64,000 bases of DNA. Origin: an uncultured Pontibacter sp. GTDB taxonomy: Bacteria > Bacteroidota > Bacteroidia > Cytophagales > Hymenobacteraceae. Shown piece after piece: positions 52,390 to 60,756 of this stretch. The DNA lies in NCBI RefSeq assembly GCF_947495565.1, contig NZ_CANLZM010000007.1, forward strand, positions 124,001 to 188,000, given 5' to 3'. Position numbers and translations under genes: made by a program. The notes under the pieces were generated by a model, which saw only the letters and a program-made list of their open reading frames with translations, was not told where the DNA came from and searched no databases. Positions within the stretch are counted from its first letter, which is position 1. Every line of letters begins with the position of its first letter.

Positions 52390-53075
52390 ATGAAAACACT
52401 ATTATTGTCTATCGTCTTTTCTTTATCAGCTTTAGCTGCTGTGGCACAACAGGCTCCCAACCCTGACTCCAACTCCACTAAAGGAAAAACCTTCGTAGGG
52501 GCAAGCATAAGCACCACCGGTTACTATGTTGCGGGAAAAGCTAAGTATAAAGTGATGGCGGGTGTTATGCCGTACTTAAACATACATTATGGATACAGGC
52601 TAAGCAAAAGAGCAACTATACAAGCCGGTTTAGGATACGGTGCCAACGAGGTTACTTCATACGGCACGAGGTTTGTTTTGGCAGATAGCAGTCATTATGA
52701 AACAAGGCAAACTCAAAACATCCGGGCTTAGTAGTACCTTTCACGTTGAAGTTCAACCCATTTAATCCTTATAAAAGGCTTCAGGTATACGCTAACGCTA
52801 CATTGGCTCCTGTGATTGGCCACATCAAAGCAACAGGCACAGAAAGCCTGGAGGGTGAAACGTCAGAAATATATAATGAAGAGCACGCCTCTGTTAATGT
52901 AGTGGCTACAGCAGGCCTTACAGCAAACTATAAGATGAGTGAGTGTTTGGATATTTTTGCGGATGGCATGTTCCTGTACAGAAGCCTGCATAATCGAGGC
53001 GCTCTCCTTCATCACAAGCCAATGTCTGTTGGTGTTGGCCTCAACTACAACCTTAACCTAAAGCGGGAGAAGTAA
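52390..53075 (+). pseudogene. Outer-membrane beta-barrel protein, tandem family member 3, frameshifted
   Basis: The first frame (52390-52731) reads a signal peptide (MKTLLLSIVFSLSALAAVAQQ), then FVGASISTTGYYVAGK, LNIHYGYRLSKRATIQAGLGYGANE and ends QNIRA-stop. The second (to 53075) resumes with KFNPFNPYKRLQVYANATLAPVIGH, VVATAGLTANYKMSECLDIFADGMFLYRS and SVGVGLNYNLNLKREK. Adding one G to the GGG at 52724-52726 restores QNIRGLVVPFTLKFNPFNPYKR, matching member 2. It is therefore a one-base deletion in a G run. It could be a fresh pseudogene, slippage-based on/off variation, or a sequencing error. Confidence 0.85.
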
Positions 53076-53145
53076 ATCAGCAGCTAAAATCACTCTGGCA
53101 CAATAATTGGCTTCACGCAAGTATAAGCAAAAACCTATGCTTGCC

Positions 53146-53859
53146 ATGAAGAAGTTTTTATTACCGTTTCTGCTTGTGCTGCTGGCACTGCCGGTTTGGG
53201 CGCAAAGCTCTATACTTACTTTCACCGCTGAGCGCGGTGAGTATTTCCAGGTTAGGGTAAATGGGCGCACCATTAATCGCTCGTTTACCAACTATGTGCG
53301 CCTGAACGATGTGCGGCCCGGCGAGCATTACGTTGAGTTGCGAGTAAAGAGTCGCCACGGTATATATAAAATGGGGCAGAAGATGTTTGTGGCGCACGGG
53401 GTGGAGGCAAATTATGGCGTGCGCACCCTAGGGCGGAGCGGCAAAGCCTACCTGAAGCTTCTAAGCGAGGTGCCGCTGCGGCCGGTGGTGCCTGCCCCTC
53501 CGATGCCACGCTACCCGGACCACCGCCGCGATAGAGATTACGATGAGTACCAGGACGGAAGCTGTCGTAATCTGCTTTCGGCCCGTGAGCTGGACCGTGC
53601 CGTGGAGGCCATCCGTAGCCGCGACTTCGAGAGCACAAAGCTAAGTATAGCCCGCGACGCGCTGCGTGGCGGAAGTATTATGGCTGATGACCTGAAGCGC
53701 CTGCTGCTGGAGTTGGAGTATGAAAGTAACCGTGTAGAGTTTGCTAAATACGCTTACGATTACCTCTGCGACCAAGAGCACTTCTACTACATCTACGACC
53801 TGTTCAGGTTCGACAGCAGTGTGCGGGAACTGGAAGAGTATGCCGCGCGGCGGAGATAG
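53146..53859 (+). CDS. Secreted DUF4476-type protein
   Basis: The ATG at 53146 gives MKKFLLPFLLVLLALPVWAQ, a clean signal peptide (an ATG at 53137 adds MLA). The N-terminal half is a beta domain (SILTFTAERGEYFQVRVNGRTINRSFTNYVRLNDVRPGEHYVELRVKS), followed by a Pro/Arg/Asp-rich linker and a C-terminal helical DUF4476-like domain (LLSARELDRAVEAIRSRDFESTKLSIARDALRGGSIMADDLKRLLLELEYESNRVEFAKYAYDYLCD). Function is unknown. It may be co-transcribed with the barrel family, 70 bases after member 3. Confidence 0.78.
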   Translation: MKKFLLPFLLVLLALPVWAQSSILTFTAERGEYFQVRVNGRTINRSFTNYVRLNDVRPGEHYVELRVKSRHGIYKMGQKMFVAHGVEANYGVRTLGRSGKAYLKLLSEVPLRPVVPAPPMPRYPDHRRDRDYDEYQDGSCRNLLSARELDRAVEAIRSRDFESTKLSIARDALRGGSIMADDLKRLLLELEYESNRVEFAKYAYDYLCDQEHFYYIYDLFRFDSSVRELEEYAARRR

Positions 53860-53907
53860 AAATCAGAGATTAGAATTTAAAGATATTAAAGTTAGACATC
53901 TTAAGAA

Positions 53908-53939
53908 CGGCGCAGGTTATGCTTGCGCCGAGCTTTTTT
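53908..53939 (+). terminator. Terminator after the DUF4476 gene
   Basis: CGGCGCA and TGCGCCG flank a 9-base loop, followed by AGCTTTTTT. Confidence 0.75.
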
Positions 53940-54111
53940 AGTCTGTTTTAGCTTCCGCTTATTTTATACTTGCACAAACTGGTTGCTGTAGCAAAAAATC
54001 TCTTCGCTAGCTACGATGAAAGTATTTAGCTGTAAATAAGCTCCTGGCTCTCATAAATAATTGTCTACCTCGGCACTGATTTAGGCTTAAACTCATCTGC
54101 AAAGTATAAAA

Positions 54112-54151
54112 CAAAAAGGCGGGTGCTACCGAAGCAGCACCCGCCTTTTTG
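54112..54151. terminator. Terminator after the DUF4293 gene, bidirectional form
   Basis: CAAAAAGGCGGGTGCT and AGCACCCGCCTTTTTG are perfect 16-base arms around 8 bases. The poly-A/poly-T edges suit both strands; the minus-strand gene ends 17 bases away. Confidence 0.85.
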
Positions 54152-54167
54152 TTAAATCTACGGTCTG

Positions 54168-54668
54168 CTATCGCAGTCTGTCCACAGATCTCACCAGGTT
54201 CTCATCTCGTCTGATAAAGCGGTTGGCCAGAGAGTTAAGCACCAGCGCCAGCAGCGGCATAAAGAAGCCAGCCTCGTAAGTCCCTTTTTCACCGGCTACA
54301 ATTAAGTCGCTGCCCACAAAATAAGCGTAGTACAGCATGGCTCCCAGAGTTCCCATCAGGATCAGTGTGTTCAGGAGGCCGAGCTTCATCTGGTTCAGGC
54401 GGCTCTTGTACTGAAAGATCTCGTAAACAGCAATAACAGCGGCAGCAATGGCCAACATGCCAATGGCAATAGCGCCCTGCTGCGGAATAGAGCCAGCCGA
54501 GCCAGGCTCACCCTGCTCGTTCAGAAAGTGCGATTTTAAGTTCCAGGCAGTCAGCACTAGTTCCTCTCCTGTAACCGGGTCTGTTTTAGACCAGAGCGGC
54601 AGAAACAACATGGCAATCATGGCGATGGCCAACAAGGCCAGAAATACGGTTTGAATTCTTTGTATCAT
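54168..54668 (-). CDS. DUF4293-family membrane protein
   Basis: The 166 residues start MIQRIQTVFLALLAIAMIAMLFLPLW, the typical DUF4293 opening, and have four membrane helices (the others are GAIAIGMLAIAAAVIAVYEIF, LGLLNTLILMGTLGAMLYYAYFV and AGFFMPLLALVLNSLANRFI). It ends RRDENLVRSVDRLR, the basic tail common in the family. Function is unknown. It is restricted, as far as I know, to Bacteroidota. It is divergent from the thiolase gene. Confidence 0.87.
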   Translation of the reverse strand: MIQRIQTVFLALLAIAMIAMLFLPLWSKTDPVTGEELVLTAWNLKSHFLNEQGEPGSAGSIPQQGAIAIGMLAIAAAVIAVYEIFQYKSRLNQMKLGLLNTLILMGTLGAMLYYAYFVGSDLIVAGEKGTYEAGFFMPLLALVLNSLANRFIRRDENLVRSVDRLR

Positions 54669-54734
54669 GTGATGGTTAAATTATCTTGCAAAGAGATGCA
54701 AAATTAGACAAAGACCTGTAAAACTAAAATTAAG

Positions 54735-55934
54735 ATGCACACTGCTTATATAGTTGATATACTTAGAACACCTGTGGGTAAGTTTGGCGGCACCCTCAGC
54801 TCCGTGCGCCCAGACGATATGGCAGCACTGGTGATGAAGGAAATCGTGGCCCGTAACCCTAACCTGGACCCAAGCCTGATAGAAGACGTGGTAATGGGCG
54901 CTGCTAACCAAGCCGGCGAAGATAACCGCAACGTGGCCCGCATGGCGCTGCTGCTGGCGGGGCTTCCGCAGGAGATAGGGGGCGTTACCGTAAACCGCCT
55001 CTGTGCCTCCGGCCTGCAAGCTATTATGGATGCCAGCCGCGCCATTACCTGCGGCGACGGAGAAGTTTACCTGGCCGGCGGCGTGGAAAGTATGACCCGC
55101 GCACCATTTGTGATGGCCAAAGCCGAGACTGCCTTCTCACGCACTCCGGAAATATACGATACCACCATTGGCTGGCGCTTTACCAACCCGGCCCTTGCTA
55201 AGCTGCATTACCCGTTTGGCATGGGCGAGACGGCAGAGAATGTGGCCGAGCGCTACGGCATTTCACGTGAAACGCAGGACGAATTTGCGCACCAGTCGCA
55301 GGTAAAGTATAAAGCTGCCGCAGAGGCCGGTAAGTTTAAGGACGAGATCGTGCCGGTGCACATCCCGCAGCGAAAGGGAGATGCTATTGTTTTTGACACC
55401 GATGAGCACCCACGCCTCTCGTCAGTGGAGAAGCTAAACTCACTTAGCCCGGCTTTTAAAAAAGACGGTTCGGTAACGGCAGGTAATTCTTCCGGTATAA
55501 ATGATGGCGCGGCCGTATCTATTATCGTGAGTGGGGAGATGCTGAAGCGCTACAACCTCACGCCGATGGCACGTGTGGTGTCGGCAGCCGTGGCCGGTGT
55601 TGATCCGGCGCACATGGGTATGGGGCCTGTTCCGGCCACCCAAAAAGCCCTGAAGCGCGCTGGCTTAAGTATAAATGATATTGGTTTGGCAGAGATAAAC
55701 GAGGCTTTTGCGGCACAGGCAGTGCCTTGTATGCAGCAGCTGGAAATAAATCCGGATATCGTGAATGTTAATGGTGGCTCCATTGCCATTGGCCATCCGC
55801 TGGGGGCTAGCGGCACCCGTATCTCCGCCACACTGCTGCACGAAATGAAGCGCCGCGACAACGTAAAGTATGGATTGGCTACTATGTGCGTGGGTGTAGG
55901 CCAAGGCGCAGCCATCATCTACGAGAAAGTATAA
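54735..55934 (+). CDS. Acetyl-CoA acyltransferase / 3-oxoadipyl-CoA thiolase-like
   Basis: This thiolase cleaves or makes 3-oxoacyl-CoA. The 399 residues have the nucleophile C90 in VNRLCASGLQAIMDASRAI, GGVESMTRAPFVMAKAE, the His loop GGSIAIGHPLGASGTRI and the second Cys in TMCVGVGQGAAI. The spelling (AFSRTPEIYDTTIGWRF, NRLCASGL) is closest to PcaF/PaaJ-type thiolases of aromatic degradation, but no such pathway genes are adjacent, so beta-oxidation is equally likely. I leave the symbol empty for that reason. Confidence 0.9.
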   Translation: MHTAYIVDILRTPVGKFGGTLSSVRPDDMAALVMKEIVARNPNLDPSLIEDVVMGAANQAGEDNRNVARMALLLAGLPQEIGGVTVNRLCASGLQAIMDASRAITCGDGEVYLAGGVESMTRAPFVMAKAETAFSRTPEIYDTTIGWRFTNPALAKLHYPFGMGETAENVAERYGISRETQDEFAHQSQVKYKAAAEAGKFKDEIVPVHIPQRKGDAIVFDTDEHPRLSSVEKLNSLSPAFKKDGSVTAGNSSGINDGAAVSIIVSGEMLKRYNLTPMARVVSAAVAGVDPAHMGMGPVPATQKALKRAGLSINDIGLAEINEAFAAQAVPCMQQLEINPDIVNVNGGSIAIGHPLGASGTRISATLLHEMKRRDNVKYGLATMCVGVGQGAAIIYEKV

Positions 55935-56070
55935 GCTTAGGCCTCGCAACTCCTGCGGGTGTCTGCTGCAAATAGCAAGATCGGCTGCTCATACTTTTGG
56001 GCGGCCGATTTGTTTTAAGATTAGCAAGCGGTCTTCCATTATTTGCTGTATGTCTTTTGTCTCAAAATCA

Positions 56071-56078
56071 TACCTTTG
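56071..56078 (+). promoter_or_regulatory. Candidate -7 element very close to the truA start
   Basis: TACCTTTG matches TAnnTTTG and lies only 4 bases ahead of the truA ATG at 56083, with TTTG at 56042-56045. If used, transcription would start near the ATG itself. Confidence 0.4.
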
Positions 56079-56082
56079 CCTT

Positions 56083-56829
56083 ATGCGGTATTTTTTAGAG
56101 ATAGCTTACGACGGAACCCGATTTCATGGGTGGCAGGTGCAGCCCAACGCCTTGTCGGTGCAGGAGGTGCTGGAAGATAGTTTAAGTAAAGTGCTGCGCG
56201 AGCCAATTAGCAGCACAGGCAGTGGCCGCACCGATACAGGCGTGCACGCCAGCCAGCAGTTTGTGCACTTTAATGCGCAGCAGCCCCTAGACCCGCAGCA
56301 CGTGGTTTACCGCCTCAACCGCCTACTTCCGGAGGATATCTCTGCCATAAATCTATACCCGGTGCAGCCCGATGCGCATGCCCGCTACCATGCCTTTGCC
56401 CGCACGTATCACTACCACATTACGCTCCGCAAAAACCCTTTTAAGCGCTACCATGCCTGGTACCACAGCCGCCCGCTAAATGTGGAAAAAATGAACGAGG
56501 CCGCCGACACCTTGTTAAAGTATGAGGATTTTACGACCTTCAGCAAAGTGAAGGGAGACACCAAGCACTACCGCTGCAACATGTATGAAGCCGCCTGGAA
56601 GCAGGAGGGGGAGGAGCTGCAGTTTACTATTCGGGCCAACCGCTTTTTGCGCGGTATGGTGCGCTTGGTGGTAGGTACGCTGGTAGACGTGGGCCGCGGT
56701 AAGCTAACCGTGCAGGAGTTTGAGCAAGTTATAGCCAGCCAGGATAGGCGCAAGTCCAGCGGGGCGGCGCCATCTGAAGGGCTATACCTGGCTAAAGTAG
56801 AATATCCACCTGAACTATTTATACCTTAA
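56083..56829 (+). CDS. truA: tRNA pseudouridine(38-40) synthase
   Basis: TruA modifies uridines 38-40 of the tRNA anticodon arm. From the ATG at 56083 (MRYFLEIAYDGTRFHGWQVQPN) the protein is 248 residues; the track start adds 11 unmatched residues. The catalytic motif is STGSGRTDTGVHASQQ with D51, followed by YHYHI, DFTTFSK and the end block IRANRFLRGMVRLVVGTLVDVGRGKL. Length is normal. The next gene begins 35 bases downstream. Confidence 0.95.
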   Translation: MRYFLEIAYDGTRFHGWQVQPNALSVQEVLEDSLSKVLREPISSTGSGRTDTGVHASQQFVHFNAQQPLDPQHVVYRLNRLLPEDISAINLYPVQPDAHARYHAFARTYHYHITLRKNPFKRYHAWYHSRPLNVEKMNEAADTLLKYEDFTTFSKVKGDTKHYRCNMYEAAWKQEGEELQFTIRANRFLRGMVRLVVGTLVDVGRGKLTVQEFEQVIASQDRRKSSGAAPSEGLYLAKVEYPPELFIP

Positions 56830-56864
56830 AACTAATCAACCTTTAACCCATAACATCTAACCTT

Positions 56865-58172
56865 ATGCAGCTAGAAGAGGACCATAATGGCCCGCATTTA
56901 AACGGAAAACATGTGCGGCCGGAAAGCTTAATGATGAGCTACGGGTATAACCCGGAGTGGTCGGAGATGGCCGTAAAAGCCCCGATTTACCAAACATCCA
57001 CTTTTGTTTTTAAGAGTGCCGAAGAAGGCAAGGCGTTTTTTGAGCTGGCCTACGGCTTGCGCGAGAAAAACGACGAAGAGCAGCTGGGCCTGATTTATAG
57101 CCGCCTCAACAACCCCGACCTGGAGATACTGGAAAACCGCCTCCGCTTCTGGGACGGTGCCGAAGAAGCGGCAGTGTTTGCCAGCGGTATGGCCGCCATC
57201 AGTACCACACTGCTGGCCCTGCTAAAGCCCGGCGATGTGATTCTGCACAGCGAGCCCATCTACGGCGGCTCTGATTACTACATAAAAAATATCCTGCCGA
57301 AGTTCGGTATCCAAAGTATAGGTTTCCAGGCCTGTGCCACCGGAGAGGAGATTGCGCAGCAGTTGGAGGAGTCTGGCGTGGCCGATAAATTGGCAATGGT
57401 GTATGTGGAGACGCCTGCCAACCCAACCAATCATCTGGTGGATATAGAAGAATGCGTAGCGCTGGCCAGAAAACACTCTACAGAAGACAAAAAAGTGGTA
57501 GTAGCCGTAGACAATACGTTTCTGGGGCCGGTGTTCTCGCACCCGCTCAAGCATGGCGCTGACTTGGTGCTATACTCGGCCACCAAGTATATTGGCGGCC
57601 ACTCAGACCTGATTGCCGGTGCCTGTGCCGGTTCTGCCGCGCTGATGAAGCAGGTAAAAGGCATGCGCACTTTTGCAGGCTCTATGGCTAGCCCCTGGAC
57701 CGGCTGGATGCTGATGCGAAGCCTGGAAACCCTGAAGATTCGTATGGAGGCGCAGGCGCGTGGCGCAGAGGTGGTAGCCGAGTACCTGAAGCAGCACCCA
57801 AAAGTAGAGAAAATCTATTACCTCGGCGACCTGCAGGACAACCCGCGCCAGCAGGCTATTTACAACAAACAGTGCACCGCAGCCGGCTCCATGATCGCAT
57901 TCGACCTGAAAGGCGGCGAAAAAGAGGCCTTTAAGTTCCTGAATAGCCTGAGGCTGATAAAACTGGCGGTAAGCCTGGGCGGAACCGAGTCGCTGGCCGA
58001 GCACCCTGCCTCCATGACCCACTCTGACATTTGCCTTGCCGACCGCGCCAAAATGGGCATTGGCGAGGGGATGGTGCGTATCTCGGTAGGGGTGGAGCAC
58101 CCGGAGGATATTATTTCAGACATTGAGCAGGCGCTGGCCAAAGTAGAAGTAACAGTAGAAGCCGAAGCGTAA
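56865..58172 (+). CDS. PLP-dependent trans-sulfuration enzyme (cystathionine gamma-synthase / methionine gamma-lyase type)
   Basis: The 435 residues are a Cys/Met-metabolism PLP fold: PIYQTSTFVFKSAEEG, YSRLNNPDLEILENRLRFWDGAEEAAVFASGMAAIS, HSEPIYGGSDYYIKNILPKFGI, ETPANPTNHLVDIE, VDNTFLGPVFSHPLKHGADLVLYSATKYIGGHSDLIAG with the PLP lysine in SATK, and SLGGTESLAEHPASMTH. It has a 30-residue N-terminal arm. The subgroup (synthase or lyase) cannot be fixed by eye. It probably shares transcription with truA. Confidence 0.9.
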   Translation: MQLEEDHNGPHLNGKHVRPESLMMSYGYNPEWSEMAVKAPIYQTSTFVFKSAEEGKAFFELAYGLREKNDEEQLGLIYSRLNNPDLEILENRLRFWDGAEEAAVFASGMAAISTTLLALLKPGDVILHSEPIYGGSDYYIKNILPKFGIQSIGFQACATGEEIAQQLEESGVADKLAMVYVETPANPTNHLVDIEECVALARKHSTEDKKVVVAVDNTFLGPVFSHPLKHGADLVLYSATKYIGGHSDLIAGACAGSAALMKQVKGMRTFAGSMASPWTGWMLMRSLETLKIRMEAQARGAEVVAEYLKQHPKVEKIYYLGDLQDNPRQQAIYNKQCTAAGSMIAFDLKGGEKEAFKFLNSLRLIKLAVSLGGTESLAEHPASMTHSDICLADRAKMGIGEGMVRISVGVEHPEDIISDIEQALAKVEVTVEAEA

Positions 58173-58196
58173 AGTATAGATTTTAGAAGTATATAA

Positions 58197-58228
58197 AAGG
58201 CTGGGGCTGTAGTGGCTCTGGCCTTTTT
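58197..58228 (+). terminator. Weak terminator after the trans-sulfuration gene
   Basis: AAAAGGC and GCCTTTT flank an 18-base unpaired centre, ending in a T-run. Confidence 0.5.
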
Positions 58229-58409
58229 TGTTTTATCGGGTCTAACCGCCCCTGCCCCTCTCCCGAAACAAGTCCGGGATCTGAGACTTGTCAAAGGAGG
58301 GGAGTTTCACCTCACCCCAACCCTCTCCTAAGAACAGGAGAGGGAGCTTCTGCCAACGATTTTCATCCCCCTGCCCCCTTCAAAGGGGGACTTGGTTCCA
58401 TAGCGAAGG

Positions 58410-58605
58410 CAGCAGCTATCGAAATGATCCCAGCCTTTGGGTTGAGCGCCTTGTGAGATCCGGTGCCCGTTAAGGGCATGCTGAGCGAGAGCGAAGCAAG
58501 GAGGGAACACAGCGCGATGCCCGAAGACGAGCCCTCCCGGGCTGAGGGAGCCAAAGTCAGAAATGAAACGGTAGGTATGCAGGACTGAGGATCAGCGGCA
58601 GCTAG
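58410..58605. repeat. Dispersed intergenic repeat, copy B (inverted)
   Basis: The reverse complement shares ordered blocks with 204-445, the best being TGAGGGAGCCAAAGTCAGAA then ATGAAAC at 58543-58569, which matches 26 of 27 bases. CAGCGCGATG-x3-GAAGACGAG (58510-58531) and GTTGAGCGCC (58441-58450) also match. Confidence 0.65.
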
Positions 58606-58673
58606 AAAGGATAGCTTGTCTCAAATAACGGGAAGCAGCGGCTATGAAAGTATAAACTTGCAAGCATAAATAT

Positions 58674-58830
58674 GCGGATTAGGAAATCCGCGTCAGAAAG
58701 GTTCCGGACAAGGATGTCCGGAACAGCAGGGTAGACAAGTATAAAGTATAGCCAAAGGATAAAATATGGCTTTGCAAGCCAGTTGAGTTACAAACTCAAC
58801 ACCATTGTAAGACACAAATCTGAAGACTTG
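58674..58830. repeat. Array of five short perfect or near-perfect hairpins
   Basis: In order: GCGGATT-AGGA-AATCCGC (58674-58691), GTTCCGGACA-AGGA-TGTCCGGAAC (58701-58724), TGGCTT-TGC-AAGCCA (58767-58781), GTTGAGTT-ACA-AACTCAAC (58782-58800) and CAAATCT-GA-AGACTTG (58815-58830, one mismatch). The stems are unrelated in sequence, but the first two share the AGGA loop. None has a T-run, so they are not terminators. Confidence 0.7.
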
Positions 58831-58986
58831 CGCCAGAAAAGGAAAAGGATGAAAGTATAATCCGGTTCATCCCAAAATCCTGAAAATCCTGATCTGAAAC
58901 CATTAACTTTACAGCCGGTTAAACAGTAGCGCTCGTACAGAGGAGACGGCGCATCGTTTAAACTATACTTAAGCAGAAGCATACTT

Positions 58987-60756
58987 TTGGAAGATAAATC
59001 AAAACAAAGCGGTAAAGTATTCGACTCTGACGTGCTGAAGCGGCTTTTCACCTTTGTGAAGCCCTATGTCAAGACATTTTACTTTATTGTGTTCTTAACC
59101 TTTGCCTCGGCTATACTTGCCGCGCTGCGCCCCTTCCTTATTCAGTGGACCGTGGATAACGAGATTCTGAACAACGATTGGGAAGGCCTGAACCGGATGT
59201 TCGTGATACTGGGCGTGCTGCTGGTGGTGCATGCCATTGTGCAGTACCTGCATACCTACTTTGCCGGCTGGCTGGGGCAGCACGTAGTCCGTGACATCCG
59301 CATCAAACTGTACCGCCACATCCTGGACCTGCGCCTCAAGTTCTTCGACCGCACACCGATTGGCACGCTCGTAACCCGAAACGTATCGGACGTGGAGACG
59401 CTGTCAGATGTGTTTAGCGAAGGGCTGGCCGCCATGATCGGCGATATACTGCAGCTGGTGTTCATCCTGGGCTTCATGTTTTACATTGATTGGGAGCTGG
59501 CGCTGGTAAGCCTTTCCACGTTCCCGCTCATGATCATCAGCACCTATATTTTTAAAGAGAAGATAAAGAACACTTTTCAGGAGGTGCGTACGGCTGTGGC
59601 GCAGCTGAACTCCTTTGTGCAAGAGCATATTACAGGTATGAGCATTGTGCAGATCTTCACGAACGAGAAGCGGGAGATGGATAAGTTCCAGGAGATTAAC
59701 AAAGAGCACACGCGTGCCAACATCCGGTCAGTGCTATACTACTCCGTTTACTTTCCGGTGGCCGAGATTATCGGTGCGGCTGGCCTGGGCCTGCTGGTGT
59801 GGTATGGCGCTTACGGGGTGATAGAGGATGATATTACTTTGGGTACGCTGATGGCCTTTATACTTTATATCCAGATGTTTTTCCGCCCGATCCGGATGAT
59901 CGCCGACCGTTTTAACACGCTGCAGTTGGGGGTGGTAAGCACCGAGCGCCTCATGCGCCTGCTCGATAGTAATGAGATGATTCCGGACAACGGCAGTTAT
60001 GCCCCTGAAAGGATAAAAGGCAATGTGCGCTTCGAGAAAGTGTGGTTTGCCTACAAAGACGAAGACTGGGTGCTGCGCGATATTTCCTTTGATGTAAAAG
60101 CAGGCGAAACCGTGGCTTTTGTAGGGGCTACCGGCGCCGGCAAGACTTCGGTTATCAACCTGCTCAACCGCTTCTACGAGATTAACAAAGGGCATATTGT
60201 GGTAGACGGCCACGACCTGCAGGAGTATGACTTGAGCGTATTGCGCCACCACATTGGCGTGGTGCTGCAGGACGTGTTCCTGTTCTCCGGAAGTATAGCC
60301 GACAACATCAGCCTGGGCAACAAAGCTATTACCGAAGAGCAGATGTGGCAGGCTGCCGATTTGGTGGGTGCACGCAAATTTATAGAGCGCTTGCCGGGCG
60401 GGTTGCACTACCAGGTAATGGAGCGCGGTGCCACGCTATCGGTAGGCCAGCGGCAGCTTATCTCCTTTGTGCGGGCCATGGTATACAACCCCGAGGTAAT
60501 TATTCTAGATGAGGCCACCTCCAGCGTAGACTCCGAAACCGAAGAACTGATACAGTACGCGATAGACCAACTTATGCACGGGCGTACCTCTATTGTAATT
60601 GCGCACCGCCTCAGCACCATCCAAAAAGCCGATAAAATAATTGTGCTGGACCGTGGCGAGCTGAAGGAAATGGGCAACCACGAAGAATTGCTGGAGAAAA
60701 ACGGCTACTACGCACAGCTGTACCAGATGCAGTACAAGAACATGATCGACCAATGA
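58987..60756 (+). CDS. ABC exporter half-transporter with canonical LDE and altered signature LSVGQ
   Basis: The 589 residues are a full half-exporter. Six membrane helices (first VKTFYFIVFLTFASAILAAL) lead to an ATPase with Walker A GATGAGKTS, Q-loop VVLQDVFLFSGSI, signature LSVGQRQ instead of LSGGQ, Walker B VIILDEATSSVD with the catalytic Glu, and switch His IVIAHRL. The TTG start at 58987 is needed because no ATG precedes the first helix. The signature change matches heterodimeric exporters, and the gene at 62544 has the complementary defect. Lipid or drug export is a family guess. Its stop overlaps the next ATG. Confidence 0.92.
   Translation: MEDKSKQSGKVFDSDVLKRLFTFVKPYVKTFYFIVFLTFASAILAALRPFLIQWTVDNEILNNDWEGLNRMFVILGVLLVVHAIVQYLHTYFAGWLGQHVVRDIRIKLYRHILDLRLKFFDRTPIGTLVTRNVSDVETLSDVFSEGLAAMIGDILQLVFILGFMFYIDWELALVSLSTFPLMIISTYIFKEKIKNTFQEVRTAVAQLNSFVQEHITGMSIVQIFTNEKREMDKFQEINKEHTRANIRSVLYYSVYFPVAEIIGAAGLGLLVWYGAYGVIEDDITLGTLMAFILYIQMFFRPIRMIADRFNTLQLGVVSTERLMRLLDSNEMIPDNGSYAPERIKGNVRFEKVWFAYKDEDWVLRDISFDVKAGETVAFVGATGAGKTSVINLLNRFYEINKGHIVVDGHDLQEYDLSVLRHHIGVVLQDVFLFSGSIADNISLGNKAITEEQMWQAADLVGARKFIERLPGGLHYQVMERGATLSVGQRQLISFVRAMVYNPEVIILDEATSSVDSETEELIQYAIDQLMHGRTSIVIAHRLSTIQKADKIIVLDRGELKEMGNHEELLEKNGYYAQLYQMQYKNMIDQ

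Larger units (their letters stand above)
53860..54167. other. Intergenic region with two terminators, no gene seen
   Basis: This 308-base stretch between convergent genes holds a terminator near each end (53908 and 54112) and about 170 bases of AT-rich sequence between them. No open frame, tRNA or repeat copy is recognisable. Confidence 0.6.
58173..58986. other. Long intergenic region made of repeats and hairpins
   Basis: There is no credible gene in these 814 bases; the ORFs at 58288 and 58363 are repeat-derived. In order it holds a weak terminator (58197), G/C-rich sequence with CCCTCTCCT-AAGAAC-AGGAGAGGG (58321-58344) and CCCCCTTCAAAGGGGGACTTGG (also seen in part at about 28960), the inverted copy of the 0.2-0.45 kb repeat, a five-hairpin array, an AATCCTGAAAATCCTGAT motif (about 58875) and many AAGTATA motifs before the exporter start. 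Confidence 0.6.

Noticed and set aside
58288-58554. Short ORFs in the long intergenic region
   Set aside because: They are built from G/C-rich repeat sequence, occur on both strands and are not conserved between the repeat copies.
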